Positions 1 through 12,198 of a DNA stretch of 64,000 nt are shown here, piece by piece. Made by a program: the position numbers and the translations under genes. Below the pieces are notes generated by a model that did not search any database, was not told the origin of the DNA, and worked only from the letters and a program-made list of their open reading frames with translations. How positions within the stretch are numbered: position 1 is the first letter of the stretch; the number at the start of each line of letters is the position of its first letter. The stretch lies in contig NHZP01000007.1 of NCBI GenBank assembly GCA_003313425.1, positions 1,612,001 to 1,676,000 of the forward strand, given 5' to 3'. Source of the DNA: Pseudopyrenochaeta lycopersici (lineage: Eukaryota > Ascomycota > Dothideomycetes > Pleosporales > Pseudopyrenochaetaceae).

Positions 1-3000
1 CGGGTGAGGCTTCTCGAAAATTGACGCGAGTTCGGCTCGACTCTCGTGGAGCAGGTGTAACTTTCCGGCTCACGGAGCGATCCCGAGGCATGCGACGTTC
101 AGGAGACGACTCCTGGCGAGTGCTCGTTGCGTTGTCCGTGGCACGGCGGCTTGTGCTTCTGTGCCGTGGACGGACAGGCTCGTACTCCGCTAGAGCATCA
201 GACTCCTCACGAGGCATGGGCTGTGGAGATCGAGGCGAAGCGTCTCCGCGCATAGCACTTCTACCACGATCCTCCGCTGGGCGACGACTTGAAGCTCGGC
301 TAGCCCCTTTGCTTCGGGCTCGCATAGCACCTTCAGGAGATTCGGCACGACGCGTTGCTTTAGAAGATGACCTCGTCTTACTCGCGCCATGTCGCGCTCG
401 GCTTCGGGCAGTGCGAGTGCTTGCAACAGATTCCGTTGCAACCGGAGAGACGATTCCCATCTTGTAGAATCTCTCATCATCAAAATTCTCCGTGTTAGTG
501 CTAGCTTCCTTCTTGGACGAAGGATAGATCCCCGCATCCTCCGGAGACATGGGAACGGGAGATGACGGAGAACGTTTCGCAGGGCGAATATAACGTACAC
601 CAGATCGCCCACGATTTTGGGACTCATCGCGAGTGCGACTACGTGTCCTTGCTGTACGTGAAGCAGGCCTTTCCTCGTTCCTGGAGCTGGTTCGATTCTG
701 AGCGTAGTGATTGGCCTCGTCAAGACTGCTGATATACTGGTCGATGCTGCGCGCCTTTGCGCTCTTGATACTTGATCCCGTCAGTGGCGGACTCAGTCTG
801 TTGGTATAACCAGTATCTAGACCTTGCTCCACAACAGTGTCTCTCATCTCCAGATGCAGCTCTTGCCGATTCCGGCTTCGAGAACTGGTACGCGACTCGT
901 TTCGTTTCTCTTTGAGGATGTCAAAAACACCGACTGCTGGAGAGGGAAGGTGTTCGGCAGACTTGCTAGGGTCGAAAGTCGCGGCGGATAAAACGAATTC
1001 TTTGGACCCACTTGTTGTAGTTGCACGACGTGTGGAAAATGGAAGAGTCTCAGCTTCGCGGCCAATGTTATCAACAGCAGTTCGTGGGTGAGCTTCCCCG
1101 CGCTGACCTCGATCAGGGATAGCAAGCGAGGCAAGGACTTCGTTGTTGGTTGTAGATCGGGCAGTATCCGATCGGGAAGGCAGTCGCTTTCTGCTATATG
1201 AGCCAGGTGTGGCGGTCCTTGCAGAGGAAGGTTCTCTGGAGGGATCTCGGGCATGTCGCCCACTTAGCCAATTGCCGACAGCGGGACTGATTGCAGACTC
1301 TGCAATAGGCGTGACACCAGCATTCATAGGGGTTCTTTCGTCGTCATCTCGAACGATCTGCTTAGGTTGAGGACCGCGAGTGAAGTCGGTTACGAGTTTA
1401 AGGGAGGCCATTCGAGCTGCGACTCTACTACTTCCAACACTTGGCGGTGACAGTGGTGGACTAAGCTGCGACCCAAGTAGAGCCTGCTTTTGAGCAGAGA
1501 ACACGGCATCTTGTGCGCGTGGTGAGAACCAAGGTTCTGTTGTTTCAAGGCCCATGCACGAGAAACATCGGACTGCCAACTCTGCTTTACCGTGGGAAAC
1601 GGCATACTCACCCCATTTCCTGACCAGGAAGGATTGTCGTTGCCAGTCAGTAGGGAAAGTCAAGCAGGTGAGCAGAATAGCTTCCATGTAGTATCTTCGA
1701 GACACGTAAACTTCAATGGCGTCGTTGTGTTCGCCGAGCCCAAGGAAGATAGCGACAGCGGGGTGAACATCTCCCTTCTCAAGGAGTCGCTGAACGAAAG
1801 CTTCGCCAACCTTCTTTTGCGAGCCTTGTCCCATGTTACTCAAAGCCAATAACATCCAGTCGGAAGACGTCATGGAATCAGAACCGACCATAGAGGCCAT
1901 CAAATCAGCACCGATGTCGCCAAGCCATTTGGACAACAGAACAGCTGGGGCAGATCCAGGTTGGTGGCGCGCGACTGTGTGGGTTAGTGGATTACTGTGA
2001 TGGGGCGGGGAAAAGACTCACGTTCATCCCTGACTAGTTCGTCAATATCGCCATCCCATCCAAAGACAACTTTCAACATGTTAAGTCGAAGGTCGTCAGG
2101 GCTCCGCTCAGGCCCGAGATCTGTGGGGCGAAATGGTACGTCACTCAATCTCGCCTTAGTAAAGGGGAAAAGATCCATTTGCTGCGGGCGCTTTGATTCA
2201 TCTGGACTTCTCAAGACCTCCTTGCGAAGTGCTGATGATCCATATCGAGATGACGCGGCTGACGATAGGGATCTGATGGAGATGCTTTCACGGGAGGTGC
2301 CTGCAAGCGAAGATGTGCCGGAGGAGAAGACGGTGCCAGTCCCACCTGAACTCTTTGACGACCGTACTGAGCCATAAGAAGGTTTGTCATACCGGTAGCG
2401 TGGAGCGCGACCGCTGCCGGAAGATCGCGAACTCTGCGAACCTCGACTTGATACAGGACTGAGAGGCCCAACGCGGTCGCGTCGCTCTTCTTCTAATTGA
2501 TCCATCTCTTGCGCAATCTTTTGCAAAGGCGACATGACGGCTGCCTCGTCTGCACTGCTCTCTGAGTCAGCAAGGAGCTGAGGTGCTGCTTTAATAGGCT
2601 GCGCCGTGATGGGCGTCTCTATGTGCCTCCTCTGCTCATCCAAGGAGCTGGGAGGAGACGGAGGAGTGTTAGCCGGGGCGTGCTGGACATTAGCCACCAT
2701 GGTTGACGTGCCGTTGTTGGGGTTCAGGTCGTATTGCTGGATACTAAAGTTGCGTCCGATGGTGAAAAGGGTGGCAGTGGGACCATAATTGCAAATAGCA
2801 GCGATGCCTTCGGCGGTGGGGACAGACTCGTAGGACACTCTCTTGGTGCGAACGTCCCACGCGCAGGTTTGGCTGTTGGTGATACAAAGGTTAGCAAATG
2901 GTAGTTCAAGGATTCACCGTGGCAAGACTCAAGCACATACCCTTCAGTATATTGAACAATTCGGCCGTTTTTCGACCATGCGAACCAGCAGGGACCTGGC

Positions 3001-3888
3001 TCTCTTTGCTCCTTCTGATTCAGCACGCGAATCACACAAGGCGCATCACCACCGTGTGGAGCTTTAGGAACACTCCAAACACGGAGGTCTCCATCAGACG
3101 TCTGCGCTGCCAGCATTTCCGATTTCTGCTTGGAGGAGGAACCGTGCCATGCCAAGCCTGCGATAGGGGAAGGGGCTCTTGGGGTAGTAAGGGTGTGGAG
3201 AATGGTAAAGGATGGCTGGAGGGTGGCAATCAGGATAGAGCCATTCAGATAGCTGTGCGCATTCAGCATCAAGTCGATGCATGTTCTTCGGGGGATACGT
3301 ACCCAATTGCAAAGGTCCTGCAATCCGACGCCGGTGCCAATGCTGTAATTGGGTCGAAGATTGTTCTCGCAGACAGATGCTCGGATGTGGATGGCTCGAA
3401 CAGAATGATGTTTCCTTGGGCATTTCCTGGCGCCAAATTAGCACGCGAGACGGGGGGTCGGTCGCGGCGCAGAGCTCACCAAAGGCGACATTGCCGTTTC
3501 TCATCCAGGTGGCGACTCGGATCTGCTCGTACGAAGCAAAGCGAGCAACTTCATCGCCGGTGAGGAGGTCCCATACTATGGCCGTGGATCCGGCGTCGTA
3601 GGAGACGACCAGACGGCCGGCTCCCCGTTCGCTGGTGGTGTCTACCGAAATCCAGGAGACGTCTTCGCGGTGCCTGGTGAAGCGGCGCTCTATGGCCAAT
3701 GTGTCGTGGTGCAGGCACAGGATGACATTGCCCTGGGCGTAGAGCAGGAAGGAGCCCGTGGCGGCGCATGGCTCAAAAGCATACTCATCCTGGCCCGGTG
3801 TGGGCGGCTTGAGCTTGACGTCTGAAGAGCGGACGGAGCTGGGTTTGGTTGTCGAGTTCGCGCGCTGTCTACTCGGTCCAGTCGACAT
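1..3888 (-). CDS. Large fungal WD40 protein with helical and Ser/Arg-rich tail, 3' end outside the window
   Basis: Five exons are visible: 3888-3480, 3426-3303, 3252-2941, 2872-2022 and 1974 to beyond base 1; phases agree at every junction, giving about 1223 residues before the window edge. The start lies in a good context (CCACCATGT). The N-terminal ~420 residues read as WD40 blades (for example AIVWDLLTGDEVARF, GDLRVWSVPK, CAWDVRTK). They are followed by a low-complexity linker, an acidic coiled stretch (QLEEERRDR), and a helical, TPR-like block (GLGEHNDAIEVYVSRRYYMEA). The last several hundred visible residues are rich in Ser, Arg, Pro and Glu and probably disordered. The family is conserved in Pezizomycotina as far as I remember. 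The helical block recalls Gemin5 and other WD40-plus-TPR scaffolds, but I cannot assign a function. The C-terminus is missing because of the window edge, not because of a break. Confidence 0.88.
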
Positions 3889-6800
3889 GGTGGCTGGACC
3901 TGCAAAAGAGGGTGGTCGTCAGTTGGGTCGGCCCACGCAGCGCATTGCGAGGGGAAGTGGAATCGATTAAGGGCAGCAAGAGTGCAAGCAGGAGCTTCCA
4001 GAAGAGCAGATATGAAACAGCAAGACATCAGGGGAATAAACTCACTGCAAAGAGCGCGCTAAAGAGCAGTGCGCTTCTTGCCAGCTCCAGGGCGTCTGGA
4101 GAAGGGTATGACCTCGCCCCGCCTCGCTACGACCAGGATTAGAGCAAGCGGTTAAGCAGGACCTGCAGTACCGCTTGGGTGTCTCGCGGCGGTACAGCAA
4201 CGTGCAGCTGGAGAGACTGACTGACGAAGCAGGACAGAGATGAAGAGGAGGAAAAGCAGCAGAAGCGCAGACGAGGTGTGAGTTAGAAGCGCGTGGAGAC
4301 GTGCCGCCTATCAAGCTCCGGCGCTTAGCTCTTGAAGACGAGTGATATCTGCTCAGAATAGGACCATGGGCACGGTCGGTGCCGTCTGAGCCAGCGAGCA
4401 GCATACCGGGAGCAGGAGGCGTCAGAGGGCTGGGGTTGGGCACGCTCATTTGCTGGCACTGTGAAGGCTCGATTTGACCTTCGGGCCCACGACAAACAGA
4501 GAGAGCATGCTGGACCGCCAAGAGTGTTCCACCGCGCTTTAATGGCTAGGTGAAGCGCCCAAAAGGCAACGGTGCCTGCGTAGCCAGCAAAAGCAGCCTC
4601 TCAAAACGCTCCAAGGCACAGGAACGAAGGTACGGACGACTGGGGCTGCGAAGAGCACCTCGTGTGCCCAACCTGATTGGCCGGGATATTGTGCTGTGGC
4701 CGCAGCATCACACTTCTAACGCCCACGCCAGCCAATCAGCCTGCCCAGCTGCGCCTTGGACCGGCCCGGGGCCTAGGATCATGGCTCTATGCCTCCAACA
4801 TACCACATCCTCCCGCAGCCGTCGATATATGTATATCTGCTCTCTTTGCGCCCAAGACGCTGCGGCGACCCTCCCCCCATATCTGGCCATGGTTGCGCCA
4901 TACATGGCCCCTCTTGGCCTGCTCCAAGTCGAACAACCCAATGCTGCAGTCAAGGCGTTGCGTGGCCAATGCCCACTTTGCAACGCCTACATGCCCAAGC
5001 TCCTGCACTACCTTCTCATCCCGCACTGCTCGGCAGCGGATATGTGAGTTTGTGGCACAATGGTCCCTGCCGGACCACCCCTTCCTTGACATACATGGGC
5101 CGTCCCGAACGATACATCACCACCTCGCGAATGACGCGGAACTACCCATGGAACGGATAGTCCGACTTCACCTTTTGAGCCCAGCCCGCGGGTTTTGTAG
5201 CGCATTGCAGCAACCGCCCCCCGATCCATATGTCCATGCCTTCATACACCCAGCCCCAAGGATCCAGCTACCGAGACCAAGCACCAAAAGGTAACGCGTG
5301 TGTTGAATACATCTCGAATCATGTCCTAGAAGTGAGTTTGGACCACTCCTGATTTCACTTCTCCGCACATCCTCTCGCACGGTCAGTCTAAGCAGTCAAA
5401 GCTTCGTCGATCTGCCAGGCGAACCTTCTTGTTCCCCAGTCGCAATACGTACATGCCCGCCGATGAGGATCGCAAATTACAGTCGAGCATCAAGTCCCAT
5501 GCTTCGGCTTGAGGAATCAAGACGCAGCGCTCTATTGATGGTTGTGCCAATTATTCCCCAACAAGTCTTGCACCGTTCCACTTGATCCAACAGCATCGCA
5601 GGGACTGCTTCAGAGCCCAGCACACAAATGCTGCGTGCTGTGTATCTTTCACAATCTCTGATTGCAAGCGCCGGCACTAACGCCTCATCCTTGCCTTCGC
5701 TACACCGTCAACCAGCCTCCCAGTCTTGCCCCTCCTTTTGTCCCCCACGACGGGGTGCTGCAAGGGATCAAAGTATTGCACAAATCGCGTGCTTTCCAGG
5801 CACAGCTCCCACTCAACGTGAGACCAATGCGTCGTTGACTGTCCGAACGTCTGACCAACAGTGATACAGAGCCTGCACCGATGTCCGCACGCGTGCAGAT
5901 GAGCTCGAGGATTGCGCTGCAACGGGTGGAAGAAGCCCCCGCTTCCGCCCCTCGAGACTCGCTTGTTGGACCTGTGAGTTGAAGCTTATTTTTGGCTATC
6001 ACGGTGTCACGGGATGGCTCTGCTTGGCAGATGTGTTTGCAATGATTCGAAGAGGTGCCAATTTGAGGGACCGCAAAGACGTTTCGTATCCAGAAATACA
6101 AGGCTACAAGAGCAACGTGTCGTGCGCCTCACTACTGCGTTCTCTCCCGTAATGCAGCCTTGGAATATGTGGACCCAGTCGTATTCTTTTGCCATGAACA
6201 TTGTCTTTGCAAGGGAGTTACGACCAGCTCTGTCGCGAAAAGGTCGCGGAGTATCCCCAGGAATACCAAAAGGAGAGCGCCGCACGTCTCAACAATGACG
6301 CCGAAAGTGTGACCAGATGTGATGAGTTCCTTAGTTTCATCTCAATCACGATGATCAGAGTGCAGGAGCGAAAGGATTCTCGAATAAAATTAATGGTATT
6401 TGCCTGGGTATCTGAAGATGGGGGTATCAATAAGGAAAGGTGAGATCAGCCACGAGTGAGCCTCATAAGCCTCACTCAATGCAAAAACAGTGCCATGCAG
6501 AATGCGTCCCGTTCCCAGTCATATCCCGTCCGATTTGCGGAGCAGGGGGGTATCAATGCCGAGTCCAAACGCCTGCAAATGCTTAAAACCCATCACAATG
6601 CTTCCTCCAATCCCACCGAATTGCCTTCCTCCCTCATTCGGTCCTTTGCTTCCCCGCGTGGGTTTTGCGCGGCAGCAATCCCGATTCCGTAACTTTCATC
6701 ATCGTCAAGCCTTGAATGCAACCTGCAAGTAAGGTGCAGTCTAGACAAGGGCAACCAAGTCGCCCGATACGACCTTTGAAGCACACAAGCCGTCGACAGC

Positions 6801-7192
6801 GACGGTTTGTAACAGTGCCTAAGGCTGCCGTACGACCAGGTGCATAAGCAAGCTGGTCGTGAGGTGAGGGTTGAATCTCGGGGAGAATTCGGTTGCATGA
6901 GTAATATGCCATGATGCGCCCTAGGCGCGGCATAGTAAATCCGCATGAGATGTGATGAGTTCTCATGACATAGCCCACTCAAGGTGTTTGTTGATGAGTG
7001 GGATGTGGCGGACCGCGTCATGTGACAAGTGACACGGGTAGAAAAAATAGCGCGCAGTGAAGGCGCGCGCTTCGACGTGACGTCGAGATGAGAAATGTTA
7101 CTGGAGAAACAAAATTAGCACTGCCATGCGATTCGGTGTGTTTGTGATAGACTTACATTAATGCGAAGGATATCCTTCAACTGACATGTTGC
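3889..7192. other. Intergenic stretch, no supported gene
   Basis: This 3.3 kb of ordinary base composition separates two genes. It holds several overlapping open frames of 60-205 codons on both strands, but none has a recognisable domain, convincing codon use or plausible splice partners. The part next to 3889 is probably promoter and 5' UTR of the WD40 gene. Confidence 0.5.
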
Positions 7193-7630
7193 TCACTCAA
7201 TCTGCTCTGGTGACTCTGCAATGGGAGTCATAGGCTTGGAAGTGCGGCGCTGCTTGCGCCCACTGCTACGACGGCGCTCGCTCTTGGGCTTCTTTGGCGC
7301 GTAGAGTGGTGGCAGGATGGGGAATGCCTGAGCCATGGGTGGTACTCGTGGCGGTGCAGGTGCTTCTTGGAGAAATGGGCAGGAGAAGTCGTCGTCAAAG
7401 TCCTCACCGAACAGGTCGGCGTCACTGATGTAGGATGACGGAGTGCTGCGATGGTCCAGCGATGGTCCGGTCGGCCACGATGGATAGGCACAAGACGAGC
7501 CCCGGGATGAGTTTGACTCGGAAGAGCAGTTGCTGTAGAGGGAGCAAGTCGGCGAAGCCATGTTTCTAGGCGAGATGGTAATGGGAATCGATTTAGAGGG
7601 CGAAGACCCGGGCGATGATTCGAAATGCAT
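7193..7630 (-). CDS. Small Ser/Pro-rich protein with basic C-terminal patch, unknown function
   Basis: A single exon of 145 residues starts at a true ATG. The N-terminal half is Ser/Pro-rich. The middle carries an acidic patch (DLFGEDFDDDF, about residues 73-83), then a Pro-rich stretch ending in LPPLYAPKKPKS, and a strongly basic patch (RRRSSGRKQRRTSKP, about 118-132) that could be a nuclear localisation signal, followed by MTPIAESPEQIE. No enzymatic motif is visible. The acidic-then-basic layout and the SP/TP sites fit a small regulatory or nuclear protein, but this is inference. A TATA-like element (TATATAC, around 7660-7667 read on the minus strand) sits just upstream. I have the impression that similar proteins exist in other Dothideomycetes, but cannot check it. 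Confidence 0.6.
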   Translation of the reverse strand: MHFESSPGSSPSKSIPITISPRNMASPTCSLYSNCSSESNSSRGSSCAYPSWPTGPSLDHRSTPSSYISDADLFGEDFDDDFSCPFLQEAPAPPRVPPMAQAFPILPPLYAPKKPKSERRRSSGRKQRRTSKPMTPIAESPEQIE

Positions 7631-10600
7631 TGTGTGTAGCGTACGGGGTGGGTCTTCTGTGTATATACACGCTTGCGGGCACTTTCGGCCGCGAAGCGTC
7701 TGGTTCGGATGTGTGTCGGTTGTTGCGATTTTTGCGCGGAACTTAGCGGCGGGCAGGTCAACCGAGGCGATGATGGCAGATGGGGGTATGACGCTGATGT
7801 GGATGGATCAAAAACAGGGTTGCGGAACCTAACGTAGTAGCGTCGTCCTCGTCTCGAAAACGATCGGATAATGATTCTGCTATTGCTGGCTTCAAGACGG
7901 GAGAAGGGGTGGGCAGTGTTATATAACAACGCACACACGGGGGGGGGGGGGGGCGGGAGTCAGGAGTCAGAGTCAGTCAGAAGCAATCTGGCGTCTCGAA
8001 CAGGAAGATCAGATGAATGGCTTGAACGTGGGATGCGGAGCGTGGTCACAGCGCGCGTTATATCTTCCGTCCAAAATACACTCTCCACGCCTCGCTCCGG
8101 TCCGCATGAAACGCTTCGATCTGGCGAGATGTGATTTGCCTTTTGCGATGAGTCGGTGAGCGACCGCTCTTTGCAAGGGCGGCGCCACGATTGGGCAGAC
8201 ACAGACCGCCATTGCGAAGGCCCCCATTTCTGGCTACACTGCCCGTCAGCCCCGTCTCCTGCGCTGCATCTGGGGGGTGCCATCCCGGCTGCCGGGGCTC
8301 TTGACCGTGACATGGCATCCGGCTCCTCGCCCTGTCAACGTGTGCACATGCGAATTCCGGCGATGACTCGTCACACGGCCGTCGAGCAGACTCGCTGTCT
8401 GCTCCACGGCTGGACTGCGTTGCAGCCACTGACACGTTGGAGAGGCCGCTTCATCCCTTTCGCGCGTCACCCTGAATCACCACTTGCTTTGGAATCCTGA
8501 AAAAGCAGCTGGGCAAAGCATGTCACAGTGACAGCGCCTACGCCCCCCACGACTCAGTTGCGCCATGCCTGCATCATGGTATCGCCGCCTGAAGCGGTAA
8601 GCTTAGTCTGGGGCGATCATCTCGGGGATCATGGGAGCGAAACCCTTTTCTCATCCCCACGCATTCACCCGGCGGAATCGTTTCCTTTTGCGCGTGTCAA
8701 ACACCGTCCGTCCCCGGGTCCCCCGTCCGCTGCTCCGCCTGGCTTGTGAAGGGCAGCAGCCATTTGCCGAGTGCTTTGCAAGCGGTGCCCAAAGCCTAAT
8801 AACGCACACGGCTGGCAGAGCAATATTTCAATCGCATTTGGAAGTCGGTCGCTCTGCCTTGATTTTACGCGTTTGTGGAAATGGCAGCCTGTTTTGCCGA
8901 GCCACTCCCAGAGCGAGCGTGTCGCGGCTCTGGACGACAGGATCGCCACCCACTGAGCTGAAACGAAACAACTCGCAAAGCTTGTGGAGGCCTAGAGACG
9001 GCGTCGCATCGAGTCCTCGGAGTTTTACCGCTCGTCTGCCTTACTTTCGAGTTCATTCTTCTCCGGCCAGCAAGCTGGGGTACATTAGTCCCCATCACAT
9101 GCACCTCAGGACGATCTCAGGGTCCAGCCAGTACTCCAACACCAAGACTGCTAGTCTCCGGCACAAATTCTAGCCTCCGTGCCATCACGAGCCCATAACA
9201 GGCAAGTCCAACTACGGCCGGCAAAGTACTTTGCACGCTGCGGGGCAATGTAGTACCGCCACCGACTCCTGCGGCAAAGATACTTTCTCGGCCTCTAACA
9301 CATGTATTCACCGTAAACATCCCCGAGAGCGCGAAATACGCCCACGGCCGTACGGAATGGTGGAGTCAGAAACAACCCCCGAGATCAGACGGGTCTGCTT
9401 TACGTCCTCAGATGGTCCTGGAGATTTTTTTGGCACAGTCATGATCCAAATCTGGCACATTCCACTTATACAGCCTGACAGCTTACAGCTTACTTGCGGC
9501 GGCGACAAGGCTGAGTAGACATGTATAATTCCCGGGTGCACTGTAGTCAGCACACCCTCTGGTTCGCCTCAGTTCCTCGATGTAATTACCACAAAGGAAA
9601 CGGAGTTGCTACTAAGTCAACCCCGGCAGCGCTTTCATTGCTATATTCAGCCAGACCCTCTTGCCCATGCCCAGGTTTTCAGAACCGTTTTGCCTGCGCG
9701 CAGCGGTCCGAGATTAAATGTGGGGTTGCCCTGTGCTCAGTGAAATTGCAAGCCTCGTAGAAGCTTCTCCCATTCTTCCATAGAAAACAGCCGCCACAGG
9801 AAAGGTGCTCGTGCGCGCCCCGAGTCGACGACATTCCATATTACTACTTGGTTGTCCGGAAGATGGCGTACCTTCTTCCTGAGTAACTGGGCCGTTGGAA
9901 GAAGAAAAAAACTTTCTCCGTCATGGCAAAATGAGTGTTTGGCGGCTACTGCACCTACTACCGTATAGCCGCTAAGCGTGGAGAAATTATTGCAAAGACA
10001 GACGGCGGAGAAAGTTCTGCCGCACGCGAAGGGGCTCGCTTTTGCAGTTTCGAATGTGAAAGGTAGCGCATTTTAGGATCTCATCCAGGGTTTGCACGCT
10101 GCATGTAACGACAAATGGCTTGTTGCGGGACCCCTCGCGAAGGTTAGGAGCGTGTCATTTGTGAAACGGTGGAGTGCGTCAAACAAAACTTTGGCATGAA
10201 ACGCGCATTCCTCCAAAGCAACGATTGTGCTACGCACGTGGGCATGGCCCGGCACTCAGTTCGCGCTAACACATTCCGTGCATGTCCAAAGGTTCGTGTG
10301 GATCCCTGGGAACCAGGGCGGCCCAAGCAAATTCTCGGCACTAGGGGTGGGTGAATGCTCGCATCCGAAGAAAGTTTCTTCGCAAAAACTTTCTTCCTCT
10401 CCACTCTTCTTCCAAAGTTTGTGGTAGGATTGGCGAATCTCGGCCGGCGTTGTTGCACAAAATGAGCTTATCAAAAAGGTAATATTCCAATGTCCAAACT
10501 GTCTTGAAGTCACATGTCTCGGTCACGACGAGCATGTTGGTTGGCTTCCTATTTTGGAAATGCAACCGCCCGCCCATTTTTGGCTGGAATACTTACACCC

Positions 10601-12198
10601 TGCGACCATCACTTTCCAGGCCTTTACCCCACGCACCAGAGCCTAGCTACCGTATCCAAAAAGGTGGGCAGAGGCCAACTTGGACTATCTGTGCTGTTGT
10701 GCTCGGTGGCTATTGTTCCGTGGTACTTGGGAAGAGATTCTCCGTCGTCGCTACACACACCTGACAAGCTCCGGAGAATCATTCACCACCAGCTACCACA
10801 TAAGCGTAAATGGGCTGTGGCGGGCGGAGCTGTCTTCGCGGCGCTGGACATAACTCCGCCATTTTCCAGGCTTGGATGACTTTACACTGATTTCTGCCAT
10901 GGAGCATCTGACAGCTGTCGTTTATTGTCACTCGCGTCCTTTTGCTCTCTTACTGGCCCAAAGATCAAAAGTGATATATTTCGGTGTCGATATAGCAGCC
11001 TCACCTGAAAAGTCATGACGCTGTCCACAACCAACCGTTCTGCCGTTGGGAGTCATACTCATATCCACCTTTCCGTCGGCCCGTTGACACAAAAACTGCA
11101 GTGGTACACTCCCGTTGCACAGAATTTGATGGTAGCGGTGAGTGTGCGGTGAGTTGTTTATGTATTGAGCTGTCACTTTTGGAGAGCGCCTGCAGCAAAC
11201 CATTGCCCGCCGAGAGCGGGATCGCCGTTGGCGGTGCGACGAGACGCAGGCCTGTCGATGGCATACTCTGGACTCTTCATGCGCGATTGGCAGTCGGTCT
11301 GAGCTGTCAGACGCAACGATAATTGCCTCGATGAGAGGTCATCGGACACTTTGCAGGGTCCGGGACGAGATGACTGTCCTTGAGCGAATCGTCGCTTTGC
11401 CATAGCGTACTCGTCGCGACCGACTCTGGCAGTGGCTCCAGCGGCTATGGACACACCAGGGATGAGCTGCCAGACGTGACCCTTGATAGGCCTTGGTTGG
11501 TGTTTGCTTTCGAGTGCACAATGTGTCAAGTGCCCGCGTGGGGCAGTTGACAGGAGTCACAAGCAAGCGGAGAACGGCGATCGGCCGTGCAGCCCTCAAG
11601 CACGTAATACCAGTCATTTGCATGCTTTTGCACATGTGCGATTGCCCTTGACATGAGAGGATGCCGCGCCTGGCACCAAATCTCCGTTTCACTTCGTAAA
11701 AGACGCCTTTTGTTCCGAATCACAAGCTAATCATGTGGAGGGGATGCCCACTTTGAAGCCCACTGTGAAGCCCACACGCATGGCGAAATTCGACCCAGCA
11801 CCTCCACTTCACACTCCCCACCCTCACAGCAGCGCGATCGGTTCCGATATCTTCCAGAGGAGTGAAGCGAGGCCCGAGGGGGTTTCGTGCCGACATGGTC
11901 CGTCATCACCCTGGCTGGGGAGGCGTTGCACGTGTGGCTGTTGCAGTTGCATGCAAGCGCCAAGCATCATCTTAAACTTGATAGTGGCCTCACAAGTAAT
12001 TCACAGTAGTATAAGACGTTGTAAAATGTACAATTCCTCGAAAATGCCAACCGAGCTCAAGCATGTATACGTGGCTGCTCTGCATGATGCTCCAAAACGC
12101 CGCGGCTGGTGTCCAGCCAATGCACAACCGTCTGTGTTTGTTCCTGGTGGCTGGTCATGTACAGGTTGGATGCGACCTGTACATGACGACATGCTCGA
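7631..12198. other. Long intergenic stretch, no supported gene
   Basis: This covers 4.6 kb of mid-GC sequence with many short open frames on both strands and no recognisable protein. It contains a run of 15 G at 7939-7953 in the promoter side of the small gene. I see no transposon ends, AT-rich RIP signature or tRNA-like structure here. An RNA gene or a short exon-rich gene could be missed by eye. Confidence 0.45.
7939..7953. repeat. Poly-G run (15 bases)
   Basis: Fifteen consecutive G follow a short CACACA stretch, about 310 bp upstream of the small gene that starts at 7630. The length may vary between reads or strains. Confidence 0.9.

Noticed and set aside
190..1263. Frames on both strands across the tail of the WD40 gene
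   Set aside because: The WD40 reading frame is continuous through this region and gives Ser/Arg-rich coding sequence; the other frames are shadows.
4550..5380. Several overlapping frames of 70-205 codons on both strands
   Set aside because: They overlap each other in different frames, are Pro/His/Cys-rich in a way typical of random translation, and lack any motif.
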